From Pseudomonadota bacterium (lineage in GTDB: Bacteria > Pseudomonadota > Gammaproteobacteria > Xanthomonadales > Rhodanobacteraceae), in contig JAEWGO010000017.1 of NCBI GenBank assembly GCA_023388255.1, positions 1-46,611 on the forward strand: a stretch of 46,611 nucleotides of DNA, in the 5' to 3' direction. The notes below the pieces were generated by a model that did no database searches, had not been told where the DNA came from, and was given only the letters and a program-made list of their open reading frames with translations. Below are positions 1 through 8,438 of the stretch, in pieces. The position numbers and the translations under genes are program-made. Position 1 is the stretch's first letter. Every line of letters begins with the position of its first letter.

Positions 1-83
1 CATCTCGAACTCGGAAGTGAAACGCAGCTGCGCCGATGGTAGTGTGGCTTAAGCCATGCAAGAGTAGGTCATCGCCAGGGGCT
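1..83 (+). rRNA. rrf: 5S ribosomal RNA, 3' part
   Basis: The first ~83 bases match the 3' two-thirds of a gammaproteobacterial 5S rRNA: the CATCTCGAACTCGGAAGTGA segment, then CGCCGATGGTAGTGTGG, and the closing GAGTAGGTCATCGCCAGG. The 5' part lies outside the window, so this is the distal end of an rRNA operon. The exact 3' end is estimated (82-84). A strong terminator follows directly. Confidence 0.95.
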
Positions 84-90
84 TTATCAG

Positions 91-125
91 AACGCCTCCC
101 CAGGAATGGGGAGGCGTTCGCTTTT
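91..125 (+). terminator. rRNA operon rho-independent terminator
   Basis: Perfect 11-bp stem: AACGCCTCCCC (91-101) pairs with GGGGAGGCGTT (108-118) across loop AGGAAT. A T-run (122-125) follows within a few bases. It sits about 8 nt after the 5S rRNA and would end the rRNA operon transcript. Confidence 0.9.
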
Positions 126-217
126 GCAGCTTTTGCGGCTAAAGCAGGCAACAATCCAAGTGCGCCGTCGCGAACGCGACGTGCAATGGGAATCTGATGC
201 GAGTGGAAATGACGGCG

Positions 218-475
218 ATGCAATGCTTCATCTACAAAAGCCAGCGTAAGGCGGATACGTATGTGTTCCTGTGCGAGCGCGATGGCTTTTCGGCATTGCC
301 GCCGCCGATTGCCGAAAGGCTCGGCACTCTTGCGTTCGTCATGGAGCTTGAGCTGTCGGCCGAGCGCAAGCTGGCGCGCGAACCCGCCGCGACCGTGATG
401 GACAATCTCACCCGGCGCGGGTTTCACCTGCAGATGCCGCCGATCGATCCAGAGGCGCCATCCGAATCCGCCTGA
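218..475 (+). CDS. YcgL domain protein
   Basis: An 85-aa protein that matches the YcgL family along its whole length: MQCFIYKSQRKADTYVFL at the N-terminus, FVMELELSAERKLARE in the middle, and GFHLQMPP near the end. The family is small, cytosolic and widespread in Gammaproteobacteria; its biochemical role is not established. The frame is open from ATG 197 (ATG also at 209), but family members begin at MQCFIYKS. An AGTGGAA stretch lies about 9 nt before ATG 218, so 218 was chosen. The gene stands alone after the rRNA terminator. Confidence 0.85.
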   Translation: MQCFIYKSQRKADTYVFLCERDGFSALPPPIAERLGTLAFVMELELSAERKLAREPAATVMDNLTRRGFHLQMPPIDPEAPSESA

Positions 476-586
476 CATCGATATTGGCAACGATCTGTCG
501 CACTTAACCGCGCGTTAGCCGCAGCCACGTCCGGCGTCGATATACTCGGCGTGGCTGCGGCGACGCCGCGGAGGAGAGCACAGCGG

Positions 587-3500
587 ATGCCCAGGCGCGT
601 CGTTGAACGGATGCAGACGATGATGGCGGTGATCCGCCATCTTCTCCCCGCATGGCTGTGTTTCGCGCTCGCAGCGCCGATCGATCATCCGCTTTCCCTT
701 GTTTTGCTGCTGATCGCGAACGCAATCGCGATGACCGGCATCTGCCGGGCGCTTGGCTTCGAGATGGGGCCGAACTTCCTGCGCAGCATCGCACGCAGCG
801 GCCTGACCTACTTCGTGCTCTCTACGGTCTACGCGGCGTTCGTCGCAGCGCTTCTGGCGGCCCCGGCATGGTGGCTGGCGAGCGAAGGATCGTTGCCGGC
901 GGCATTGCTCGTTTCCGCCGCGCTGGCGGCTTGCCTGTTCGCTATCTGGCGCTTGTGGCCGGCGTTCGCGCTGCCGTTCGTCTGGGACGACGCCTACCCG
1001 CATGCCGAGGAAGGCGGTTCGTGGTTGCTCACGGCGCTCCGCCGATCGCTTGCGTTCGCGCGTCACCTGACCCGCGAGCACGAACTGTTCTTCGGCTATG
1101 GACTTCCTGCCGGACTTGCCCTGCTGCTGCTGGCGGTCGGCGCGCTTGCGCTCGCAGGTCTTGGCGGCTTCCTCACGGGCGACGCCCGCATCGTTGCGCT
1201 CATGCTGTATGCCATCGTCGCGACGCCGTCGGCTCATGTCATCCTCGTCAACCGCGCGGTGCGCGCGCTGCTTGCTGACGCTCGCGGTCCGCGACGATCT
1301 CGCGACGTGCCCGTCGAAGAGCCGATCTCGACGGGTGCCGGCGGGGTCAGTCTTCTTCCGGCGGAGATCGGAGAAGCTGAACTCGATGCAACCCTGCTTT
1401 CCGCCGCGCACTCCGCCCAGGTCACGCTCGCACTCGCTGCGCTCGAACGCGGTGCCGATCCGAACACATCGCCACGACCGGGTCAGCGCGATCAACGCAG
1501 CGCATTGCTGATGGCCGTGACGATGCCGGATTCGCGCATGCTGCGCGCGCTGATCGGCAAGGGCGCCGACGTCAACCGTGCGCACGCCGGCATTACCCCG
1601 CTGATCGCCGCGACGCGAGACAGCTACGAAGGACGCCCTGAGGCGGTCACCACCCTGCTTGCCAATGGCGCCGATCCGCGCGTCGCGGACTCGATCGGCA
1701 ACACGCCGTTGCATCATGCCGCACGTTGCGCCGAGCCGATCGTCGCGGCGCTGCTGGTCGATGCCGGTGCGGACGTGAACGCATGCAATGGCGAGGGCGC
1801 GACCGCGCTCGGCATCGCTTGCGGCAGTGCGAACTGGACCATGGCGGCCTTCCTGCTCGAGCACGGCGCGCGTGGCGACATCGACCATGCGCATCCCGCA
1901 TTGATCTCTGCCGCGGGCATCAACGACGACGATCCGGTCGGTGTGAAGCTGTTGCTGAAACATCGGGCGAATGCCGACGCCGTCGATCCGCTTCGTCGCA
2001 CCGCGCTGATGACTGCTGCACTCGCAGGTCATGCGCGTATCGCCGAGGCGCTGCTGGCGGGCGGCGCCACAGTGGATATGGCCGATCATCGCGGCACCAC
2101 CGCGTTGATGGAAGCGGCACGCTCGGGGGTGGCCGGCGTGATCCATTCGCTCGCAAAGCGCAAGGCAGGCACCGAACTCGTCGACGTCAGCCAGCGCACC
2201 GCGTTGATCGTTGCGTGCCAGTCGCGCCACGCGAGCGAGGAAGCCGTTCGTGCATTGCTGGCGATGGGCGCCGATCGCGCTGCTGTCGGCGCAGACGGCA
2301 AGCGTGCGCTCGACCACGCGGCGGCGGCCGGGCGCTGGCACATCGTTGCCCTGCTTGATCCGGCGCATTCATTGCCGAGCAGTCTCGACGGTGCGCTGCC
2401 GACGACGCAGACCGCGAACGTGGATCATCTGCTCGACGCGCTGCGTTTTGGCCATTGGAACGTCGCGACGGAATTCGTCGGCACCCTGTCCGATTGGCCT
2501 GCCTCGGCGCTCGCCGATCTCTTTTTCGACCTCGCCGATGCCGAACATGCGCAGGCACGGGCGTGGCTGCTCAACCACGGTCTCGCGCTCGATGCGCACG
2601 TGGGCGACGGCCGATCGCTGGCCGATGCGCTGCTGGAAGAATTGCCGGCATCACTTGCCGCGGTGCGCGAACTGGCCGATCGTGGCGCGCCGATCGGCGG
2701 CGCGGGAGTCGTCGCACGCATGCTCGCGCTTGCGCAAACGCTGGTGGCTCCGGATCGCGAATCCCTGAGTGCCTTCGCCGCCGAACTCATCGATCGAGGC
2801 GCGGACTGGGGCGGCCCCGCCAGCGGCCAGCGCACGGCCTTGCATTTGGCAGTCGCCCTCGACGATGTTGGACTCACCCGACGCCTGCTCGACATCGGCG
2901 CGGATCCGAATGCACGCGACGTGCACGGCCGCGCGCCGTTGCATCTCGCCTCGAGAGCCGATGCACACAACGCCGTCGAGCTCGTGCAGATGCTCGTGCG
3001 TGCCGGCGCGAGTCCGGAAATCGCCACCTCGACTGGTGAAACACCACTCGGTCTTGCGCTCGCGGCAAAGGACGCCGCACTTGCGCACTGGCTCGACTGG
3101 ACCTCATGGCGGCTGCCGCTGCGCCGATTGCGTGCGGCTGATCTTCCGGCTGCCGCTGCGATGGGCGATACCGCAGCGGTCGACCGTCTGCTCGCGCTCG
3201 GATTGCCGATAGACGGCGAGGATGCGCAAGGCGCCACCGCGTTGATCCGCGCCGCCGGTTCAGGCCATGCAGCCCTCGTTGTGCGCCTGCTCGAGGCCGG
3301 CGCCGATGCCACGCATGCCGCGCATTCCGGAATCCATTGCCTCGCCGCCGCGGTCAGCGCGAAGCGCGAAGCGGTCGTGCGCACGCTACTCAATCACGGC
3401 ACTGCGCCGGACACGCCGATGACTGGCGGCGGCACGGCGTTGACGGTCGCCGCCGCGCTGGGCCAGTTGCGTATCGCCGATGCACTGCTGGAAGCCGGCG

Positions 3501-4012
3501 CCGACGCCAACGCGGTCGATGCGCAAGGCACCGCGTCGCTGCATGCCGCCGCGCAATACGCATTCGACAGCGGCGACAGCACGGGTGCTCGCGCGTTGTT
3601 CGAGCGTCTGCTGCGCGCAGGTGCGCACCTGGATACGCGCAACCAGGCCGGCCAGGACACGCTGCTGGTGCTGCTCGGTGCGCGCGCGCAGCCGGGTGCC
3701 ACCTGCGACGCTGAGCACCTCAAGCGCCTGGCCGAATGGCTGCTCGAACACGGCGCTCACGCCGACACGCAGGACGACCGCGGCGTTACCGCGCTGCACG
3801 CATGCGCGCTGCATGGCCTGTTCGGCTGCGCGCGCCTGCTAAAGGCACACGGCGCCGTGCTCGACCGGGTCGACAGTTTCGGGCGCAACGCGGCGGATGT
3901 CGCCGCGTTGCTCGGCTATGTCGATGTCGCCGCCGAACTCGATGCCGGTCGTGCCATGGCGCTGCCCGGCGCGCGCCAGACCTTGCGTCGACCAGCGCGT
4001 ACGCCGGATTGA
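587..4012 (+). CDS. Membrane-anchored ankyrin-repeat protein
   Basis: A 1141-aa protein. The first ~240 residues are membrane-rich, with hydrophobic stretches around residues 10-45, 75-130, 175-205 and 210-230. The rest is a long array of ~33-residue ankyrin repeats, recognisable by recurring G-x-T-A/P-L-h-x-A-A and L-L-x-x-G-A-D-x-N signatures, roughly 20 units. Ankyrin repeats bind other proteins; the layout suggests a scaffold on the inner membrane facing the cytosol, but partner and role are unknown. Start: the frame is open from GTG 551, but GGAGGAG (570-576) lies ideally before ATG 587. A TATACT hexamer at 541-546 could be a -10 box, without a clear -35. Large ankyrin proteins of this layout occur in xanthomonads (established knowledge, from memory). 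Confidence 0.85.
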   Translation: MPRRVVERMQTMMAVIRHLLPAWLCFALAAPIDHPLSLVLLLIANAIAMTGICRALGFEMGPNFLRSIARSGLTYFVLSTVYAAFVAALLAAPAWWLASEGSLPAALLVSAALAACLFAIWRLWPAFALPFVWDDAYPHAEEGGSWLLTALRRSLAFARHLTREHELFFGYGLPAGLALLLLAVGALALAGLGGFLTGDARIVALMLYAIVATPSAHVILVNRAVRALLADARGPRRSRDVPVEEPISTGAGGVSLLPAEIGEAELDATLLSAAHSAQVTLALAALERGADPNTSPRPGQRDQRSALLMAVTMPDSRMLRALIGKGADVNRAHAGITPLIAATRDSYEGRPEAVTTLLANGADPRVADSIGNTPLHHAARCAEPIVAALLVDAGADVNACNGEGATALGIACGSANWTMAAFLLEHGARGDIDHAHPALISAAGINDDDPVGVKLLLKHRANADAVDPLRRTALMTAALAGHARIAEALLAGGATVDMADHRGTTALMEAARSGVAGVIHSLAKRKAGTELVDVSQRTALIVACQSRHASEEAVRALLAMGADRAAVGADGKRALDHAAAAGRWHIVALLDPAHSLPSSLDGALPTTQTANVDHLLDALRFGHWNVATEFVGTLSDWPASALADLFFDLADAEHAQARAWLLNHGLALDAHVGDGRSLADALLEELPASLAAVRELADRGAPIGGAGVVARMLALAQTLVAPDRESLSAFAAELIDRGADWGGPASGQRTALHLAVALDDVGLTRRLLDIGADPNARDVHGRAPLHLASRADAHNAVELVQMLVRAGASPEIATSTGETPLGLALAAKDAALAHWLDWTSWRLPLRRLRAADLPAAAAMGDTAAVDRLLALGLPIDGEDAQGATALIRAAGSGHAALVVRLLEAGADATHAAHSGIHCLAAAVSAKREAVVRTLLNHGTAPDTPMTGGGTALTVAAALGQLRIADALLEAGADANAVDAQGTASLHAAAQYAFDSGDSTGARALFERLLRAGAHLDTRNQAGQDTLLVLLGARAQPGATCDAEHLKRLAEWLLEHGAHADTQDDRGVTALHACALHGLFGCARLLKAHGAVLDRVDSFGRNAADVAALLGYVDVAAELDAGRAMALPGARQTLRRPARTPD

Positions 4013-4070
4013 TCGCAAGCGCGGAACGAGCTGCATGGGAGAACGCGTTTCATGTCGTGGCGAAGACGTG

Positions 4071-4802
4071 CTACGACCGCATGCGCCTGTAAAGAAACCA
4101 TGGCAGCCAGCGCACGACCCGCGCAATCAGCGCGAACTTGCGCGGCAGGTAACAGCTGGCGGAGCCACGCGGCATGCGCTCGACCACGATCCTCGCAACG
4201 GCGCTCGGATCTGCCGCGGCGGTCGGCAGGCGCATGCCGTGGGTCAGGTTCGTCGCAAGGAAACCGAGCCGGTACAACTGCACGCGCAATTCACTTGGCG
4301 AATGGCGTTGACGCAGGCTCTCGTACAGCGATTCGAGACCGCGTTTCGCACTCGCATAGACCACGTTGCGACCGCGTCCGCGCACGGCGGCGATACTGCC
4401 GAACAACACGATGGCGCCGCGCGCTTCGAGCAGGCGCGGCAGCAGCGCATGCACGATCGCCAGCGGCGCATGCAGATTGATCGCCAGCAGCTGACCGATG
4501 CGCGCCGTGTCCAGCGAGAAGTCGTCGTCCTCGCGCGAATGCCCGATCGGCAGCAGCAACGCCGACAATGGCCCCATGCCATCCAGCGCCGCCATGACAC
4601 GCGTGCCGGGTTCGGCTTCGCGGCCGAGATCGAGCGCAAGGCTGCGCACGCTGACGCCGTGGCGCAAGCGCAGGTCGGCGGCAAGCGCGTCCAGATCGCG
4701 CGCATCCGACGCGACCAGCAGCAGGTCATGCCCGCGACGCGCGAGCTCGGCCGCGAGTGCACGCCCGAGTCCGCTCGATGCGCCGACGACGAGCGCCGTC
4801 AC
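4071..4802 (-). CDS. SDR oxidoreductase, DprE2-like
   Basis: A 243-aa short-chain dehydrogenase/reductase. The Rossmann nucleotide-binding motif GASSGLG lies near residue 8, an LAINLHAPL segment mid-protein corresponds to the N-x-x-x-P region, and YASAK carries the catalytic Tyr and Lys. The C-terminus is hydrophobic and basic (WLPWFLYRRM), suggesting membrane association. It starts with GTG, and this codon overlaps the TGA stop of the upstream FAD oxidase (GTGA), a sign of translational coupling. An SDR coupled to a DprE1-like oxidase is the arrangement of the decaprenylphosphoryl-ribose 2'-epimerase pair, in which the SDR (DprE2) reduces the keto intermediate. The exact substrate here is inferred, not shown. 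Confidence 0.85.
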   Translation of the reverse strand: MTALVVGASSGLGRALAAELARRGHDLLLVASDARDLDALAADLRLRHGVSVRSLALDLGREAEPGTRVMAALDGMGPLSALLLPIGHSREDDDFSLDTARIGQLLAINLHAPLAIVHALLPRLLEARGAIVLFGSIAAVRGRGRNVVYASAKRGLESLYESLRQRHSPSELRVQLYRLGFLATNLTHGMRLPTAAADPSAVARIVVERMPRGSASCYLPRKFALIARVVRWLPWFLYRRMRS

Positions 4803-6139
4803 AGTGCCAGCCTCCGTGCCAGCTCCGACGTGTGCAGGCCGCCCGGGTTGTGCGCGGCCAGTTGCGCACGCGCGAACTCGAATGCGGGAATCGCTTGGCG
4901 CACGGTGGTTGCGTCGAGGGTCGATTCCTTGATCAGGTTCGGCCGTCCGCCATGCGCGATCGCGAGTGTCGCCAGCGATTCGAGGAACGCGCGCTGCCCG
5001 CTCCGCGCCGGCGCCGGCAGTTGCAAGGCGAGCGCGATGCCCTTGCCGTCGAAGGCGAAACCGTCCGCGACGCCGGCGAACAGTTTGCTCGCGATCAGAG
5101 CGATCAGCGGTCGCTGGCGCTCGACCAGAGCGGTCAGTCCTTCTGCAAACGCGACGAAGCGCGCATGCGGGATCAGCCATTGCGCCTCGGCCATGCCGGC
5201 GCTGCCGTAACCGGCAAAATACATGTGCGCCGCATTCAGCGGAAACAGCGCATCGGCAAGCGGTAGCGCGGTCTGCCCGGCACGGCACCAGCGCAGGCCG
5301 AGCCAGGTATTCGCCGCGGCGATGCCGGCACGATTCCACAGTGCGAACGGCGCCGGTGCGATCGCCGCCGGCAGGTCGTGCGATTCCGGCGGCAGCGTTG
5401 CCGCCTTTGCAACGGGCGAATCGCTGGCAAGGCCCACGCGGATTACACCGCGGCCGAAATGGCCGGCGCGGCCATCGTGCCAGCCGTACAGCACCGGCGC
5501 GTTGGCCGCTTCGCGCAATACGCGCGCCGCTTCGATGAAGTCCTTGACCGGCACGCGCCGCAGCACCAGTGCTCCCGGCGGTCGCGCAAGGCGCAGGGTC
5601 GCGCGCGTGACCGTGCCGGTCAGGCCGAAGCCGGCGAATGTCGCCGCGAACAGGTCGGGATGCTGCAGCGCGCTGGCGACGACATGGCCGCGCACTGGCG
5701 CGTGCAGTTCGATCGCCTCGACGCGACTGCGGAACGTTCCGTCGCGTGCGGGATTCTTGCCATGCACATCGGCCGCGATGCAGCCGCCGATCGTCGCACG
5801 CGGATGTCCCGGCGCGACCGGCAGGTACCAGCCACGCGCCAACGCGAAGCGCTGAACCTCGCCGATGCAGGCGCCGGCTTCGACGGTCAGATAGCCGGCC
5901 TCGTCGTCGAACGCGAGCAGGCGGTCGAACGCACCCAGATCCTGGCTGACCGCGCCATCGCCGAAACTCGCGCCGACATACGACACGCCGGCGCCGCGCG
6001 CGATGCGCGGTGCGTCCGTCGGTACTGCATCGAGCAGACGGTAGCGATCCGGCCTCTGCACGCGCACCTGTGCACGGAATTGCCGGTCGAAACTGGCCAG
6101 CTCCGTTTCGGCCAGCGCATAGCCGCGCACGTCAGGCAT
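4799..6139 (-). CDS. FAD-binding oxidoreductase, DprE1-like
   Basis: A 446-aa PCMH/VAO-type flavoprotein. The FAD-binding region includes RGAGVSYVGASFGDGA (about residues 47-62), a VEAGACIGE segment, and GGCIAADVHGKNPARDGTF, which resembles the GGAIAADIHGKNHH-type motif of DprE1 sugar oxidases. DprE1 oxidises the 2'-OH of a polyprenyl-phospho-ribose and its SDR partner reduces the ketone. Start: the frame is open to 6286, but the DprE1-like part begins at MPDVRGYALAE (ATG 6139), which overlaps the antiporter gene end by 8 bp. The 3' end overlaps the SDR start (GTGA). Coupling to the SDR supports an epimerase pair; an alditol or aldonolactone oxidase is the alternative. Confidence 0.82.
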   Translation of the reverse strand: MPDVRGYALAETELASFDRQFRAQVRVQRPDRYRLLDAVPTDAPRIARGAGVSYVGASFGDGAVSQDLGAFDRLLAFDDEAGYLTVEAGACIGEVQRFALARGWYLPVAPGHPRATIGGCIAADVHGKNPARDGTFRSRVEAIELHAPVRGHVVASALQHPDLFAATFAGFGLTGTVTRATLRLARPPGALVLRRVPVKDFIEAARVLREAANAPVLYGWHDGRAGHFGRGVIRVGLASDSPVAKAATLPPESHDLPAAIAPAPFALWNRAGIAAANTWLGLRWCRAGQTALPLADALFPLNAAHMYFAGYGSAGMAEAQWLIPHARFVAFAEGLTALVERQRPLIALIASKLFAGVADGFAFDGKGIALALQLPAPARSGQRAFLESLATLAIAHGGRPNLIKESTLDATTVRQAIPAFEFARAQLAAHNPGGLHTSELARRLAL

Positions 6140-7925
6140 CCTCGGTGTGCCCGCTGTCGGCCTGGAACAGTCGTTCGAGGTCTGCGCGCGCTTCCTGCGC
6201 GCTCTGCAGAAGCGCGGCGTCGTCGTCGTAGACCGGATACTGGTTCGCGAGCATGCGTTCGTCATGTTTGCGGAAGCGCTGTACATAGTCCGCCGCGACC
6301 GCCTTGTCGTAGCCGAGCGCCTCGAACACGCCGCGCGCGATCTCCAGGCTGGAGAAGAACGTCTCGCGCACGATGCTGTCGACGTTGAGGTCCATCAGCT
6401 TGAACACGTGCTGGCGATTGCGCGCACGTGCGAATACCTTCAGATGCGGGAAGTGGCGCTTGAGCAAGCGTGCAGTGCGCAGGTTTGCCTCCGGATTCTC
6501 GGTCGCGATCACGAAGATTTCCGCCTTGTCGGCCTGCGCTGCACGCAGCAGGTCGAGCCGCGAGGCGTCGCCGTAGAACACCGTGTTGCCGAAGTGACGC
6601 ATGAAATCGACCTGCTCCGGATCGGCTTCCAGCGCGGTGAACGGAATCCTGTTCGCGTTGAGCATGCGCGCGACTATCTGGCCGAAACGCCCCATGCCGG
6701 CGACGATGACGCGCGGCGTGGCCGTGTCGAGCGTGTCGAATTCGCGTGTCGATTTCGGCTTGCCGGCTGGCGCGATCTCGGCGCGCAGTCGCACCAGCAG
6801 CGGCGTTGCCGCCATCGACAAGGTGATCACGAGGATCGCTAGATCCTTCTGCTCGCCACTGACCAGCCCATTCATTGCGGCCAGGCCAAAAACCACGAAG
6901 GCGAATTCGCCGCCTTGCGCGAGCAGCGCCGCCAGCGCGACCGACTGCGCGTTGTCCTCGCGTGCGGCGACGCGCGAGACCACGTACAGCACCAGCGCCT
7001 TCGCGGCGATCAGTCCGAGCAGCAGCAGGCCGATCAGTTGCGGTTGCGCCAGCGCCATCTTCACATCCAGCGACATGCCGACGCCGATGAAGAACAGGCC
7101 CAGCAACAGGCCGCGGAACGGCTCGATCTGCGCCTCGATCTCGTGGCGGTATTCCGAATCGGCAAGCAGGACGCCGGCGAGGAACGCGCCAAGCGACATC
7201 GAGATGCCGGCCAGTTGCATCAGCCACGCGGTGCCGATCACGACCAGCAGCGCGGTGGCGGTGAACACCTCCGGCGTGCCGGCCTTGGCGGCGGCGCGGA
7301 ACATCGGCCGCAGCAGATAGCGGCCGCCGACCACGACTGCGGCGATCGTCAGGATCACGCGCAGCGCGGCGAGCAGTTCGGCGCTGCCGCTGGTCACGGC
7401 GGCATGACTGGTGCCGAGGATCGGAATCAGCGCGAGGATCGGGATCGCGGCGACGTCCTGGAACAGCAGGATCGCGAAACCGAGCCGGCCATGCGCGCTG
7501 GTCAGTTCCTTGCGCTCGGCGAGCAGCTGCAGGTCGATCGCGGTCGATGACAGCGCGAGGCCGAGGCCGACGATCAATGCGGCTTTCCAGTCGAGTCCGA
7601 ACGCGAGCACGATGCCGCCAATCAGCGCGGTCGTTGCGGCCATCTGCAGGCTGCCCGCGCCGAACACGCTGCGGCGCATGACCCACAGTCGCTGCGGCGA
7701 TACTTCCAGGCCGATCACGAACAGCATCAGCACGACGCCGAACTCGGAAAGATGCCCGATCTGCTCGACGTCACCGATCAGGCGCAACCCGAACGGCCCG
7801 ATCAGCGCGCCGGCGCCGAGATAGCCGAGCACCGCGCCGAGCTTCCAGCGCTTGGCCAGCGGCACCGCGATCACGGTCGCCAGCAGGAGGATGACTGCGT
7901 ATTGCAGGAAGCCGTGGTTTTCCAC
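6132..7925 (-). CDS. Kef-type monovalent cation:H+ antiporter (CPA2) with TrkA-N domain
   Basis: A 597-aa protein with the KefB/KefC layout. About 12 membrane segments span residues 5-385, including GYLGAGALIGPFGL and the conserved LLFQDVAAIPILAL stretch with the ion-path Asp. A cytosolic NAD-binding RCK_N/TrkA-N domain starts near residue 405 (RVIVAGMGRFGQIVARML). Family members exchange K+ for H+ and in enteric bacteria are gated by glutathione adducts during electrophile stress; gating here is inferred only. The start is GTG 7925, preceded by CGGAG. It is first in an overlapping unit with the DprE1-like and DprE2-like genes (8-bp and 4-bp overlaps), so the three are probably co-translated. 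Confidence 0.93.
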   Translation of the reverse strand: MENHGFLQYAVILLLATVIAVPLAKRWKLGAVLGYLGAGALIGPFGLRLIGDVEQIGHLSEFGVVLMLFVIGLEVSPQRLWVMRRSVFGAGSLQMAATTALIGGIVLAFGLDWKAALIVGLGLALSSTAIDLQLLAERKELTSAHGRLGFAILLFQDVAAIPILALIPILGTSHAAVTSGSAELLAALRVILTIAAVVVGGRYLLRPMFRAAAKAGTPEVFTATALLVVIGTAWLMQLAGISMSLGAFLAGVLLADSEYRHEIEAQIEPFRGLLLGLFFIGVGMSLDVKMALAQPQLIGLLLLGLIAAKALVLYVVSRVAAREDNAQSVALAALLAQGGEFAFVVFGLAAMNGLVSGEQKDLAILVITLSMAATPLLVRLRAEIAPAGKPKSTREFDTLDTATPRVIVAGMGRFGQIVARMLNANRIPFTALEADPEQVDFMRHFGNTVFYGDASRLDLLRAAQADKAEIFVIATENPEANLRTARLLKRHFPHLKVFARARNRQHVFKLMDLNVDSIVRETFFSSLEIARGVFEALGYDKAVAADYVQRFRKHDERMLANQYPVYDDDAALLQSAQEARADLERLFQADSGHTEDA

Positions 7926-8003
7926 GCGAACTCCGTCGAATGTGCGCGAAGTATCGCATGCGGGCTTTGCCCGACGGGGTTAAGCGATCGTTCGCCGGAG
8001 GGT

Positions 8004-8020
8004 GTCTCAGGCGCTGAGAC
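8004..8020. promoter_or_regulatory. Perfect palindrome in divergent intergenic region
   Basis: GTCTCAG-GCG-CTGAGAC is a perfect 7-bp inverted repeat with a 3-bp centre. It lies between the divergent antiporter gene (start 7925, minus) and the small membrane protein gene (start 8067, plus), where an operator would be expected. No T-tract follows, so it is not a terminator. The binding protein is unknown. Confidence 0.4.
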
Positions 8021-8066
8021 CGCGCCGTCGCAGGCTGGGCTCGTCCCTCATCGCAGGAGCCGCTCC

Positions 8067-8438
8067 ATGTTGCTTGCGCCACTCGCGTTACCTGAACGAT
8101 CCGCACGAAAGACTGCCGTCACAGCGATGCCTTTGACCGCGCGCAGCCCGATGCCGCCATCCATCCGCGGCGCGCCCGCGGCGCCCGCATACGCGTTGGC
8201 GTTGTACGCGTGGCTCGCGCTGGGCGCGTGCACGCTGCTGTGTGTGCCCGCTGCGCGTGGCGGGCCATTGCTCGGCGCGACCTTGCCGTTCTGGCTGGTC
8301 GGCGCGCCTGTGCTCGATCTGCTGTGGGTCAATCGTGCCGGACTGCGCGAACGCTTGCGCCAGTTGCGCGCCGCCCGGCGCAGCGCCGCTCCAGCCGCCG
8401 TGCGCGTGCCTCGACGCCGTGTGCAACGAACGTCCTAG
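8067..8438 (+). CDS. Small two-helix membrane protein, unknown function
   Basis: A 123-aa protein with two hydrophobic segments, YALALYAWLALGACTLLCVP (about residues 49-68) and a following LLGATLPFWLVGAPVLDLLWV, then a basic Arg/Ala-rich tail. The start at ATG 8067 is supported by AGGAG (8055-8059) 7 nt upstream. The N-terminal ~45 residues are low in hydrophobicity and rich in Ser/Pro, so a start further in (ATG 8127 or 8151) is possible. The stop TAG overlaps the convergent ATP-grasp gene by 4 bp. I do not recognise a family; the helical pair and basic tail are all that can be said. Confidence 0.6.
   Translation: MLLAPLALPERSARKTAVTAMPLTARSPMPPSIRGAPAAPAYALALYAWLALGACTLLCVPAARGGPLLGATLPFWLVGAPVLDLLWVNRAGLRERLRQLRAARRSAAPAAVRVPRRRVQRTS

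Noticed and set aside
515..2368. A 617-aa minus-strand frame over the ankyrin gene
   Set aside because: Arg- and Gln-rich shadow of the repeat protein; no start signal or domain.
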